A stretch of DNA of 64,000 bases from positions 513,743 through 577,742 of the forward strand of contig JAAAFW010000006.1 in the NCBI GenBank assembly GCA_019352875.1, written 5' to 3'. Below the pieces are notes generated by a model. The model saw nothing but the letters and a program-made list of their open reading frames with translations. It did no database searches and was not told the DNA's origin. The translations under genes were made by a program, and so were the position numbers. How positions within the stretch are numbered: the stretch's first letter is position 1; each line of letters begins with the position of its first letter. The DNA is from Pedobacter cryoconitis. GTDB lineage: Bacteria > Bacteroidota > Bacteroidia > Sphingobacteriales > Sphingobacteriaceae. Of this stretch, positions 18,078 to 26,868 are shown piece by piece.

Positions 18078-18638
18078 TTATTTTTCTTTGCGGATCCGGC
18101 TTAAGCTCACAGGTGTAATACCCAGGTAGGAGGCGATATACTTTAATGGAGCGCGTTGAATCAGGCTTGGTGAGTCTGACATAAGTCCATCATAACGTTC
18201 CTTTGCAGATAATAGCTCTGTTGACACAAACCTGCTTTCTAATTTCAGCAATTCTTTTTCGGCCAGCTTCCTTCCCCAGTTAGCGATATTTATGTCCTGA
18301 TTATAGAGTTCATTTAAACGTTCGATTTTCAATTCGTAAAGCTCGCAATCCTCCAGTAGTTCGACATTTTCATAACTTCTTTCGCGTTCCACATAGCTAC
18401 GCATCGAAAGAATTGTTTCGCCTTCTTCACCAAACCAGAATGTAACATCCTTTTCTTTTTGCGGTGCAAATGCTCTGACGATCCCTTTTTTTATAAAGTA
18501 AATACTGGTTTCGATTTTGTCTGCTTTTAAAAGAATGTGATTTTTAGGGTAGGAGACATCAAAGATATTATTCTTTAATGCCGCCATTGAGTTTGCAGGA
18601 AGGTTATGGATCTGCGCTATAATTTCATCTATCGTCAT
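18078..18638 (-). CDS. Crp/Fnr-family transcriptional regulator
   Basis: This 186-residue regulator has an N-terminal cyclic-nucleotide-type beta roll (NHILLKADKIETSIYFIKKGIVRAF) and a C-terminal winged helix ending in LKYIASYLGITPVSLSRIRKEK, the recognition helix typical of small Bacteroidota Crp-like proteins. No FNR-type cysteine cluster is present, so oxygen sensing is unlikely. It lies 98 nt upstream of the cation antiporter on the same strand. Confidence 0.85.
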   Translation of the reverse strand: MTIDEIIAQIHNLPANSMAALKNNIFDVSYPKNHILLKADKIETSIYFIKKGIVRAFAPQKEKDVTFWFGEEGETILSMRSYVERERSYENVELLEDCELYELKIERLNELYNQDINIANWGRKLAEKELLKLESRFVSTELLSAKERYDGLMSDSPSLIQRAPLKYIASYLGITPVSLSRIRKEK

Positions 18639-18977
18639 TCTGCTTATTTCCTGATTATTTTCTATAGGATGGTATTACCATTATACAAATTAAGATAAAA
18701 AATTCAGGAGTAATTCATAAAAGAAATGTTGATGTATTTTTTTTGAAATTAACTTAGGGTTAACCTTGTCTTGTGCTGGTCTTGTCAACATTTCCTATAC
18801 ACTTTGTTCGGAGTTTGTTCGGAGTTCCTTCGTTGTTCCTTCGTTCGGAATCGAAGAAACAACGAAGGAACTCCGAAGGATATTTGAAACATATTCGACC
18901 ACTTGACGAAATATACATTGTCGTACCATGATAATTGTATGCCTTAAGTTGGGTGTGTGTGTTTTATCTAAGCCTGT
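18639..18977. other. 339-nt intergenic region with a large hairpin
   Basis: This stretch lies between the beta-helix glycosidase gene and the Crp/Fnr gene, both on the minus strand. It holds no convincing ORF. Its notable content is a 60-nt inverted repeat at 18818-18877 and, just before it, two copies of GTTCGGAGTT. The remainder is AT-rich and probably includes the Crp/Fnr promoter. Confidence 0.6.
18818..18877. repeat. 60-nt inverted repeat (REP-like hairpin)
   Basis: The perfect 20-nt arms TTCGGAGTTCCTTCGTTGTT and AACAACGAAGGAACTCCGAA are 20 nt apart. Inside the spacer CTTCG and CGAAG pair again, so the total is a 25-bp stem with one mismatch and an 8-nt loop. The sequence is built from repeats of TTCGG and CCTTCG. 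There is no T tract. It resembles intergenic REP or MITE-like palindromes and may be present in many genomic copies. Confidence 0.7.
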
Positions 18978-20828
18978 TTATTTTTGCGTCAGTTTGTTGC
19001 CGGAGATGTCGATACCGATACAGTCTGTGAATTTTAACAGTTGATTGATAGACGTGTCTGGGGTGGCGTTGTATATCGTGTTACCGGATATCCTGATATT
19101 ACCTGTGCTTTTCGCTTCCAGGAGTCTGTCGCCGTGCAACCAAAAATGATTGTCAGTCACCTTTATGTTATTGTGTACCGCAGTTGAGCCGGTGACGGTG
19201 TTTTCAGGATGTATGTTAATAATGGGCTCGCCGGAGCGAATAAACTTGTTTTCACGGATCGTGAAGTCTTTTACCATACCCGATTCAAACCAACTGGAAG
19301 CGTCATTATTGATAAATATTGCGCTCATATGCGTGTTTTCGAAAGTATTATGCTCAATAAGTACTTTTCTACGTGTTGTCGCCAGAACCCCGCGGGTCGG
19401 GATGCGGGTGATCGTTGTATGATGGATCCATACCTCCGGTGTTGCAGATACATTCTCTACAGCATCGCCGATTTTAACCGCTTTAGCTATTGGTTTGGAC
19501 AGGGTAAGCAAAAACTCTTTGTCATTTAGTTTTTCGGCATTTACAAGCTGGTTATCCTGGGTTGCCAATAAACTAGCTGCACCAACTAGGGCAACACTGT
19601 CGCCAGCTGAAAATGCCTTGAAGCCATAAGTCTGATCATGCATGAATTTTACACGAATTTTATGGTCTCCCTGAATATCAGTGATCTTTAAATGGATACC
19701 ATGAACGTTAACGGCATCGTCATTAGCAGCAGATAAGTAAGAATTGCTTACTTCAATTTTGCCACTGCAGCCTGCGAAATGCAGGATATCTGCCCAGGCG
19801 GCACATGTCCGGCCCGATTTTTCATCCGGACGGACAACTACCTTGTCCATTTTTATATTGTGGCAGTACTGGCTTACCACACCCATGCCATGCATAAAAT
19901 AAAGACGGATATCCTGGAGCTGTATATCGCTGCTATATTGCATAAATATACCGGAACAGTCTCTGGTGACATCGCGGTTTTGGTAAATATGTCCGGCCTT
20001 AAGACCTGCATCCCGTTTAAAATAAATACGGACCTCTTGCCCTTTCTTTTGCACGAATCGAAGATCTTTCATGGGCATATTCATCCTTGACAAATCATTC
20101 GTCTGTGGATTAAGTACCTGCCAATAGCTGCCTGGCTGATAACTCCAGCCATCACCAATCCAGGTGATCACGCTGTCCTTAATACTGTATTTTGAGTCGG
20201 GATGTATAACGGCATCGGCATAGTCAGCATTTATATTGGTAATCTTTAACTCAGACACCGTTGGCCGGTTATAATCAAAACTCAGTCCGGTAATATTAAT
20301 ATTGTTGGAGTGATCTACGAAGGTCTCGATCATTTTCCCATGCATGATCATAGTCGCACCAGCGCCCTGTACTTCAACATAACTGGATTTGTCAAACATA
20401 AGCGCAATTGCTTTGAGTTCATCGGGCCTGTCATTGGTATTGGCAATATGTAATTGTCTTTTTTCGGCAAGTGCACTATAAATATGATATCTTCCGGGTG
20501 CAAATTTCAATTTGACCGGTGCCTGCTGCTTCCCGTCAGCTTTGATCACTAAGGATTCATGAAACGCTCCGGCTGCCAATATCTCAACGGTTGTACCTGC
20601 AGTCAGCCGCAGACGATTAATCTGCTTGAAAGTCTTCCATGCAGTTGTTTTTCCGGTACCATTATTCTGATCATTTCCCGTATTTGGATTGATATAGTAT
20701 GTTTTCGGCGAAGATTCTATAAGGTTGTTTGCGCTAACTTTACCCGTGGCAGAAAATAAAAGGGTGCTTGAGAAAAGGCTATTTATCAGTATAAACAGGC
20801 TTAAGTAACAGGTAGGTATTTTATTCAT
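18978..20828 (-). CDS. GH110 alpha-1,3-galactosidase-like beta-helix glycosidase, secreted
   Basis: A signal peptide is followed by a right-handed parallel beta-helix of 616 residues. WADILHFAGCSG gives Asp347 and AANDDAVNVHG gives Asp370/Asp371. This trio and its spacing correspond to the catalytic aspartates of GH110 as I recall them. GH110 enzymes cleave terminal alpha-1,3-galactose (blood group B or linear B structures, and some marine or plant glycans) with inversion. Its presence near a retaining-type GH97 supports alpha-galactoside use. An SRPBCC gene lies upstream, separated by a terminator. Family assignment is good; substrate is inferred. Confidence 0.75.
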   Translation of the reverse strand: MNKIPTCYLSLFILINSLFSSTLLFSATGKVSANNLIESSPKTYYINPNTGNDQNNGTGKTTAWKTFKQINRLRLTAGTTVEILAAGAFHESLVIKADGKQQAPVKLKFAPGRYHIYSALAEKRQLHIANTNDRPDELKAIALMFDKSSYVEVQGAGATMIMHGKMIETFVDHSNNINITGLSFDYNRPTVSELKITNINADYADAVIHPDSKYSIKDSVITWIGDGWSYQPGSYWQVLNPQTNDLSRMNMPMKDLRFVQKKGQEVRIYFKRDAGLKAGHIYQNRDVTRDCSGIFMQYSSDIQLQDIRLYFMHGMGVVSQYCHNIKMDKVVVRPDEKSGRTCAAWADILHFAGCSGKIEVSNSYLSAANDDAVNVHGIHLKITDIQGDHKIRVKFMHDQTYGFKAFSAGDSVALVGAASLLATQDNQLVNAEKLNDKEFLLTLSKPIAKAVKIGDAVENVSATPEVWIHHTTITRIPTRGVLATTRRKVLIEHNTFENTHMSAIFINNDASSWFESGMVKDFTIRENKFIRSGEPIINIHPENTVTGSTAVHNNIKVTDNHFWLHGDRLLEAKSTGNIRISGNTIYNATPDTSINQLLKFTDCIGIDISGNKLTQK

Positions 20829-20936
20829 ATCAGGGGTCTTGCTATATCAGGTTCAGCCCTAAAAATAATGTGCACAGTCTATAGATTATTCAGCTTTAAT
20901 GTCAATTTGTTCAGCGATTTGGCATCAGGTTTAAGC

Positions 20937-20983
20937 AAAAAAAGCCAGATAGCTCTTTTACGATACTATTCCGGCTTTTTTTG
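20937..20983 (-). terminator. Intrinsic terminator of the SRPBCC gene
   Basis: AAAAAAAGCC pairs with GGCTTTTTTT, extended by GATAG/CTATT around a small bulge. On the minus strand it lies 27 nt after the stop at 21011 and ends in a T7 tract. It separates the SRPBCC gene from the glycosidase. Confidence 0.7.
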
Positions 20984-21010
20984 CTGTTAAGATTTGACTG
21001 TTCAGGCAGT

Positions 21011-21445
21011 CTATGCGCCTTCTGCGTACGGTTTAAGCGATTCATTTAAGATAGAATGCCATCCTGCAGTGAAACTTTCTCTGGCAAAGTTCGGATCATC
21101 TTTAGGAAAGCTCTCAATACCGCTATGAATAATAGTAACACGGGTTTTATTTTTACCAACTGAGTTTAGCTGAAATGTAACTTCCGACTCTCCCGGATAG
21201 TCTTTATAAGCCCATGAATACGTTAGCCGGTATAAAGGAACGATATCGAGAATTACACCTTTATGGATATATTTATCTTCTTCACCCTTACCTTTAAAAG
21301 TAAAATTAGCACCCTCAACCAGACTAAAGTCAGGAATATCGAAGTACCAGGTTTTCATGGCATCCCGGTCTGTAATTAACTTCCATAATTCAATCGGGGA
21401 TGCATGGATTATGGTTTCAGTTATTAAAGAATTCTTATTCATCAT
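21011..21445 (-). CDS. SRPBCC-fold protein (AHSA1/activator of Hsp90 ATPase-like)
   Basis: The 144-residue protein has the START/Bet v1-like pattern of the AHSA1 family: TIIHASPIELWKLITDRDAMKTWY at the start, FKGKGEEDKY and LTYSWAYKDYPGESEVTFQL in the middle, and GWHSILNESLKPYA at the C-terminal helix. These proteins form a hydrophobic cavity for small ligands. In bacteria they are often paired with ArsR regulators, but none is adjacent here. It stands 41 nt after the aminotransferase and could be co-transcribed with it. Confidence 0.8.
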   Translation of the reverse strand: MMNKNSLITETIIHASPIELWKLITDRDAMKTWYFDIPDFSLVEGANFTFKGKGEEDKYIHKGVILDIVPLYRLTYSWAYKDYPGESEVTFQLNSVGKNKTRVTIIHSGIESFPKDDPNFARESFTAGWHSILNESLKPYAEGA

Positions 21446-21486
21446 ATTTAATTTGGCTTGGAAAAATCCCTTTGTTATTTATTTAA

Positions 21487-22677
21487 CTACGCCTGGTATT
21501 GTTTCAATGCTTCTTCCAGACAATCCATAGCATTATTAAGATCGTCAGTATTTAATACGTAGGCCATTCTCACCTCGTTCTTTCCAGAACCAGGACTTGA
21601 ATAGAAACCTGTTGCCGGTGCCATCATTACAGTAGCACCTTTGTGCTCAAAGCTTTCAAGGATCCACTGACAGAATTTATCAGCATCGTCAATCGGCAAA
21701 GAGGCCACCACGTAGAATGCTCCACCCGGATTCGGACAAAATACACCATCTATAGCATTAAGGCGTTTCACTAAAGTATCGCGTCTTAAAGTGTACTCTT
21801 TATTAACTTCTTCGAAGTAACTGTCAGGTGTATCTACTGCTGCTGTTCCGGCAATCTGTTCTACCATACCAGGACTAAGTCTTGCTTGTGCAAATTTTAG
21901 TCCAGATTGTATAACTGCCTTGTTTTTTGTGATCAAACAACCTAGTCTTGCACCGCAGGCACTGTACCTTTTAGATACTGTATCCATTATCACTACATTT
22001 TCGTCTAATCCTTCCAAATGCATCGGCGAGATAAATTCTCTTCCGTCATAACAGAATTCACGGTATGCTTCATCTGAAAACAGGAATAAATCATATTTCA
22101 GACAAAGTTCCTTTAATGCTTCCAGCTCTTCTCTCGAATAAAGGTAGCCTGTAGGATTGTTTGGATTACAAATAATAATCGCTTTGGTTTTAGCAGTTAT
22201 TAATTTTTCGAATTCTGCAATCGGAGGTAACGCGAATCCGTTCTCTATGTAGGACAATATAGGTTTAACGACTACATTACTCATACACGCGAAACCATTG
22301 TAGTTTGCGTAAAAAGGTTCAGGTATAATAATTTCGTCGCCTTCATTTACGCAAGTCTGCATAGCAATAGTAATCGCTTCAGAACCACCAACAGTAACCA
22401 GAATATTATCCGGTGTGATATTATAACCTAATTTGTTATAATATTCTGTCAGTTTGGTCCGGTAGGAAAGAGTTCCTTCAGATGCGGTATAAGCCCAGAC
22501 GTTGAAATCTATATTTTTAATGGCATTCAGCATGCCTTCTGGCGTGGCGATGTCTGGCTGGCCGATATTTAAGTGATAAACTTTTTTTCCTTCTTTTTTT
22601 GCCTGATCAGCAAATGGAGTAAGTTTTCTGATTGGCGATGCGGGCATTTGCAACCCTTTTTCTGAAATGTGTGGCAT
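21487..22677 (-). CDS. Pyridoxal-phosphate aminotransferase, class I/II (aspartate/aromatic type)
   Basis: This 396-residue fold-type I aminotransferase shows NPNNPTGYLYSREELE, DEAYREF and SKRYSACGARLG, where the Lys of SKRYS binds PLP. Length and motifs fit the aspartate or general L-amino-acid aminotransferases of Bacteroidota. It could transaminate phenylpyruvate or 4-hydroxyphenylpyruvate, which would complete the aromatic pathway encoded 7 kb away. Substrate choice cannot be read from the motifs. Its mRNA begins downstream of the DUF1573 terminator. Confidence 0.85.
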   Translation of the reverse strand: MPHISEKGLQMPASPIRKLTPFADQAKKEGKKVYHLNIGQPDIATPEGMLNAIKNIDFNVWAYTASEGTLSYRTKLTEYYNKLGYNITPDNILVTVGGSEAITIAMQTCVNEGDEIIIPEPFYANYNGFACMSNVVVKPILSYIENGFALPPIAEFEKLITAKTKAIIICNPNNPTGYLYSREELEALKELCLKYDLFLFSDEAYREFCYDGREFISPMHLEGLDENVVIMDTVSKRYSACGARLGCLITKNKAVIQSGLKFAQARLSPGMVEQIAGTAAVDTPDSYFEEVNKEYTLRRDTLVKRLNAIDGVFCPNPGGAFYVVASLPIDDADKFCQWILESFEHKGATVMMAPATGFYSSPGSGKNEVRMAYVLNTDDLNNAMDCLEEALKQYQA

Positions 22678-22691
22678 GGTACAAAAATAAA

Positions 22692-22715
22692 AAACCTCGT
22701 TGATTAACGAGGTTT
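22692..22715 (-). terminator. Intrinsic terminator of the DUF1573 gene
   Basis: AAACCTCGTT and AACGAGGTTT form a perfect 10-bp stem with a 4-nt loop. On the minus strand it is followed by TTT-A-TTTTT. It sits between the DUF1573 stop and the aminotransferase start. Confidence 0.85.
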
Positions 22716-22742
22716 AATTGAATAAATTATAAATGGCTTAAA

Positions 22743-23129
22743 TTACTTTCCAGCGACAGTTTCGCCTTTAATGTATAAGACTTTTACAGGCGTTTTAGCA
22801 TTGGAAGAAATTGTTACACTCTTGCTGAATGGTAACGGAGAGCCTGCTGGTGTGTAGGTAACTTTAATGGTTCCTGATTCACCGCTTTTAATCGGGGTTT
22901 TTGTATAGTCAGGCACCGTACATCCACAGGTTGATTCAACTTTAGTTAAAATCAACGGCTGGTCTCCAACGTTAGTAAATTTAAATTCTACGGTTGCAGG
23001 GCTCGTCATAGGGATTTTGCCGAAATCGTGAGTTTCTTTTTCAAATTTAAATTCTGCTGGTTTGCTCTGCGCAAAAGTGGCAGCACTTACACCTAATACG
23101 AAGGTAAATAATACGATTAGCTTTTTCAT
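22743..23129 (-). CDS. Secreted DUF1573 protein
   Basis: A 128-residue protein with a signal peptide (MKKLIVLFTFVLGVSAATFAQ) and one immunoglobulin-like DUF1573 domain. The signatures are ETHDFGKIP, FKFTNVGDQPLILTKVESTCGCT and ITISSNAK-like VTISSNAKTPVKVLYIKGE. The CGC cysteine pair is typical of the family. The function is unknown; it is a small periplasmic or outer-surface protein abundant in Bacteroidota. It is monocistronic with its own terminator and divergent from the E1 gene. Confidence 0.9.
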   Translation of the reverse strand: MKKLIVLFTFVLGVSAATFAQSKPAEFKFEKETHDFGKIPMTSPATVEFKFTNVGDQPLILTKVESTCGCTVPDYTKTPIKSGESGTIKVTYTPAGSPLPFSKSVTISSNAKTPVKVLYIKGETVAGK

Positions 23130-23288
23130 TTATGTGTTAATTTAAAATTCAGAGGTAGATATTTAGGGTATTGATCACCATTGATTTAACCCCGTTTTCA
23201 ACAAATTTAGTCTTTTCATTCAGATTTCCAATTGGCTGAAGGAATATATAAATTACATCGGGTACCGGGACGTAATTTAGAAAATTAG

Positions 23289-23296
23289 TATCTTTG
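23289..23296 (+). promoter_or_regulatory. Candidate -7 promoter element of the E1 gene
   Basis: TATCTTTG matches TAnnTTTG and lies about 21-24 nt before the first ATG codons of the E1 gene, implying a very short 5' leader. The -33 region is not well conserved. Confidence 0.45.
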
Positions 23297-23316
23297 CCCA
23301 ATAAACTTTTGTGCTT

Positions 23317-25740
23317 ATGATGCTAAATGACAAACTTACCACGAACCCTATTGATGCCTCAGAATTAAGTTTTGACGACTTTAAAACTATAGTGATCGCT
23401 GATTATAAGATCGCATTTGAAAGTAGGCAAGCCAGTTTACTAGGCCGTAAGGAGGTTTTAACAGGTAAGGCGAAATTTGGCATTTTTGGTGATGGGAAAG
23501 AACTTCCGCAGATCGCCATGGCCAAAGCATTTCAAAATGGAGACTGGAGATCGGGGTATTACCGTGACCAGACTTTCGCATTCGCCACAGGTATTTGTAC
23601 CATCAAGGAATTTTTCGCTCAATTATATGCTAATCCTAATTTGGAAGCTGATCCGGCTTCTGCAGGCAGACAGATGAATTGCCATTTTGCAACCCGTTCT
23701 TTAAACGAAGATGGTTCCTGGAAAGATTTGACTGCTATGAAGAACTCATCCTCGGATATTGCTCCGACGGGTGGACAAATGGCCAGATTAGTTGGATTAG
23801 CTTATGCGTCTAAATTATATCGCCAGAATCCGGAGTTAAATTATCTTAAAAATTTCTCTGTAGAAGGAAATGAGGTCGCTTTTGGAACCATAGGGAATGC
23901 CTCTACTTCTGAAGGGGTCTTTTTTGAAGCGATTAACGCGGCTGGTGTATTGCAGATCCCGATGGCTATGTCAGTCTGGGATGACGCTTACGGAATTTCT
24001 GTTCCTGCTAAATACCAGACCACCAAGGAAGATATTTCTGAAATACTGAAGGGATTCCAGCGCGACGAAGACAATGCTGGTTTCGAAATCTATAAAGTCC
24101 GCGGCTGGGATTATCCTGCTTTATGTGAAACTTACCAGCAGGCGATTAAAGTTTGCCGGGAAGAGCATATTCCGGTACTAATACATGTTACAGAGGTAAC
24201 ACAGCCACAAGGACATTCGACTTCGGGTTCGCATGAACGCTATAAAAGCAAAGCGCGTCTGGAATGGGAGAAAGAATTTGACTGTATCCGTCAGATGCGT
24301 ATCTGGATGCTGGAATCGGCCATAGTTACTGAGGAAGAATTAGCAGTGCTGGAAGATGCGGCTAAGAAAATGGTACGTGAAGCGCAGAAAGAAGCCTGGA
24401 ATGAGTTCCTGAACGATATTAAAGTTGAAAAAGACCAGGCTATTGCATTGATCAATGCACTGGCTGTATCCAATCCTTTACTCAAAAAGTTATCTGCTAA
24501 TCTGGCTGCCACGCCGGATGCGCAAAGGAAAGAGGTTATCTCTGCTGTCAGAAAAGCATTACGTTTAACATTGAGCGTAGAAAGCGAAGAAAGAAATGCA
24601 ATGCTGAGCTGGTACCAGGAGGAAAAAACAGCTAATGAAGAAAGATATAATTCCAGATTATTTACTGACGGTCTGGAATCACCTATACATGTTAAACATG
24701 AGGCAGCTAGCTACCATGAGGATAGTAAAATGATTGACGGCAGAGAACTGCTGAATGCTTGTTTTGATGCCAATTTCAGACGTGATCCCAGACTGGTTGC
24801 TTTCGGAGAGGATCTGGGTAGCATCGGTGACGTTAATCAGGGATTTGCAGGTCTTCAGGCGAAATTTGGAGAGTTAAGGGTAACTGATACCGGAATCAGG
24901 GAAATGACTATTGTAGGGCAGGGAATTGGTCTTGGATTAAGAGGATTGAAACCTATAGCGGAAATACAGTATCTGGATTACCTGTTGTATGCAATTAATA
25001 TTTTAAGCGATGATCTTGCTAGTTTGTCTTACCGGACTAAAGGTGGACAGAAGTCACCTGTAATTATCCGCACCCGCGGACACCGTCTGGAAGGGGTATG
25101 GCATTCTGGATCGCCTATTGCAATGATTCTCGGTTCTTTAAGAGGTTTGCATATCTGCGTACCGCGCAATATGACGCAGGCTGCGGGTATGTATAATACA
25201 CTTTTCCGTTCCGATGAACCTGCTTTGGTTATAGAGTGTCTGAATGGTTACAGACTGAAAGAGATGATGCCTGATAATGTCGGAGAATATACCGTTCCAT
25301 TAGGTAAAGCTGAAGTGATCAGAACGGGAACTGACATTACTGTTGTTTCTTATGGATCTACACTCCGGGTTGTGGAAGAAGCTGCCGAGGAATTACTGAA
25401 AATGGGTATCTCGGTAGAAATTATTGATCCGCAGACCTTACTCCCATTTGACCAGGAACAAGTATGCCTGGCATCGTTGCAGAAAACCAATAAGTTATTA
25501 GTTGTCGACGAAGATGTACCGGGAGGAGCGTCTGCCTATATTCTACAGCAGGTTATGGAAAAGCAGGGCGGATATTATTATCTGGATGCACAACCACAGA
25601 CTTTAACAGCAAAAGCCCACCGTCCGCCTTATGGGTCTGACGGTGATTATTTCACCAAGCCATCAGTAGATGACGTGGTAGAAACTATTTACGGTATGCT
25701 AAACAAACATAACCAACAAAAATACCCTGCTATTTATTAA
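23317..25740 (+). CDS. Fused alpha/beta E1 component of a 2-oxoacid dehydrogenase (branched-chain/pyruvate type)
   Basis: Residues 1-430 correspond to E1-alpha, with GDGKELPQ, a TPP-site region STSEGVFFEAIN and WDDAYGISVP. Residues about 470-800 correspond to E1-beta, with GRELLNACFDANF, FGEDLG, TDTGIREM and the transketolase C-domain from VIRTGTDITVVSYGS. The single-chain fusion is typical of Bacteroidota. With TPP it decarboxylates branched-chain 2-oxoacids or pyruvate and transfers the acyl group to E2 lipoate; E2 and E3 are not nearby. Start codons GTG 23311, ATG 23317 and ATG 23320 are all possible. I prefer 23317 given the promoter position. Confidence 0.88.
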   Translation: MMLNDKLTTNPIDASELSFDDFKTIVIADYKIAFESRQASLLGRKEVLTGKAKFGIFGDGKELPQIAMAKAFQNGDWRSGYYRDQTFAFATGICTIKEFFAQLYANPNLEADPASAGRQMNCHFATRSLNEDGSWKDLTAMKNSSSDIAPTGGQMARLVGLAYASKLYRQNPELNYLKNFSVEGNEVAFGTIGNASTSEGVFFEAINAAGVLQIPMAMSVWDDAYGISVPAKYQTTKEDISEILKGFQRDEDNAGFEIYKVRGWDYPALCETYQQAIKVCREEHIPVLIHVTEVTQPQGHSTSGSHERYKSKARLEWEKEFDCIRQMRIWMLESAIVTEEELAVLEDAAKKMVREAQKEAWNEFLNDIKVEKDQAIALINALAVSNPLLKKLSANLAATPDAQRKEVISAVRKALRLTLSVESEERNAMLSWYQEEKTANEERYNSRLFTDGLESPIHVKHEAASYHEDSKMIDGRELLNACFDANFRRDPRLVAFGEDLGSIGDVNQGFAGLQAKFGELRVTDTGIREMTIVGQGIGLGLRGLKPIAEIQYLDYLLYAINILSDDLASLSYRTKGGQKSPVIIRTRGHRLEGVWHSGSPIAMILGSLRGLHICVPRNMTQAAGMYNTLFRSDEPALVIECLNGYRLKEMMPDNVGEYTVPLGKAEVIRTGTDITVVSYGSTLRVVEEAAEELLKMGISVEIIDPQTLLPFDQEQVCLASLQKTNKLLVVDEDVPGGASAYILQQVMEKQGGYYYLDAQPQTLTAKAHRPPYGSDGDYFTKPSVDDVVETIYGMLNKHNQQKYPAIY

Positions 25741-25764
25741 TAACAGGGTATTCAGGTAATTTTT

Positions 25765-25797
25765 AAAACCAGTAGGCTAAAAAAGCTTACTGGTTTT
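25765..25797. terminator. Bidirectional terminator shared by the E1 gene and aroC
   Basis: AAAACCAGTA pairs with TACTGGTTTT, with an inner GCT/AGC and an A-rich loop. It ends both the plus-strand E1 transcript and the minus-strand aroC transcript. The aroC stop codon at 25777-25779 lies inside the hairpin. Confidence 0.85.
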
Positions 25798-26868
25798 ATT
25801 TCTTAAAAGCAGATCTGCTATAACCAGGGCTGCCATTGCTTCCACGATGACAACTGCACGTGGTACAACGCATGGATCATGTCTTCCTTTTCCTTTTATT
25901 TCGGTAACTTCTCCAGCTGCATTGATGGTTTGCTGACTGTGCATGATCGTAGCAACCGGTTTAAAAGCGACATTAAAAGTAATTTCCATTCCGTTGGAGA
26001 TACCACCTTGTATACCCCCCGAGAAATTAGTTACTGTTTTAGCTCTTGTTCCGCCGGATAGAAAAATATCATTGTGTTCAGAGCCACGCATTTCGCTTCC
26101 TGAAAAACCAGAACCATATTCAAAGCCATGTACCGCATTAATGCTTAACATTGCTTTGCCCAGTTCAGCATGTAATTTGTCGAAAACGGGTTCGCCGATT
26201 CCGGCAGGGCAGTTGCGAATAATGCAGCTAACTTTTCCGCCGACAGTATCACCATCTTTCCTGATACTATCAATGAATTCGATCATCTCTTTCGCTACTG
26301 CCGGATCGGCACAGCGAACGATATTTTCTTCCCTGATTTGCAGCAGTTCCGGAATTTCCAAAGCCTGCAACTGCGGTGCCTGTATAGTACCAACAGCAGA
26401 AACATGTGCGAATATTTCTATTCCGTGGTGCTTTAAAAGGAGTTTGGCAATTGCGCCTGCTGCAACCCTGGCCGCTGTTTCTCTTGCTGATGACCTTCCT
26501 CCGCCCCGGTGATCACGAATCCCGTATTTTGCGTCGTAAGTATAATCTGCATGTGAAGGGCGGTATACAGTTTGATTATGGTTATAATCTTTTGAACGCT
26601 GGTCTTCATTAGGGATTAACAGTGCTATCGGTGTACCTGTACTTTTTCCTTCAAATATTCCTGAGAGGATTTGTACGGTATCACTTTCCTTTCTCTGCGT
26701 GGTAATTTTACTTTGACCCGGTCTGCGTTTGTCGAGCTCTGCCTGAATGAAATCAAGGTCCAGCGGCAAACCTGCAGGACAGCCGTCAATGATAACGCCA
26801 ATAGCAATACCATGAGACTCCCCAAAAGTAGAAATGCTGAATAAAGTTCCGAATGTATTGCCTGCCAT
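25777..26868 (-). CDS. aroC: Chorismate synthase
   Basis: AroC converts 5-enolpyruvylshikimate-3-phosphate to chorismate using reduced FMN as catalyst. The diagnostic segments are all present: [19 protein letters not shown] at the N-terminus, [46 protein letters not shown] and [22 protein letters not shown]. At 363 residues it is full length. It is the last gene of the aromatic operon and its start shares a base with the aroA stop. Its final codons are embedded in the terminator stem. Confidence 0.97.
   Translation of the reverse strand: MAGNTFGTLFSISTFGESHGIAIGVIIDGCPAGLPLDLDFIQAELDKRRPGQSKITTQRKESDTVQILSGIFEGKSTGTPIALLIPNEDQRSKDYNHNQTVYRPSHADYTYDAKYGIRDHRGGGRSSARETAARVAAGAIAKLLLKHHGIEIFAHVSAVGTIQAPQLQALEIPELLQIREENIVRCADPAVAKEMIEFIDSIRKDGDTVGGKVSCIIRNCPAGIGEPVFDKLHAELGKAMLSINAVHGFEYGSGFSGSEMRGSEHNDIFLSGGTRAKTVTNFSGGIQGGISNGMEITFNVAFKPVATIMHSQQTINAAGEVTEIKGKGRHDPCVVPRAVVIVEAMAALVIADLLLRNKTSKLF

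Noticed and set aside
18781..18900. Considered a CRISPR-like array because of repeated TTCGG and CCTTCG words
   Set aside because: The repeats are short, not evenly spaced and arranged as one inverted repeat; no spacers or cas genes are present.
25943..26512. 189-codon plus-strand ORF opposite aroC
   Set aside because: aroC is certain on the other strand with all catalytic motifs; the overlapping frame is a Cys/Ser/Pro-rich shadow.
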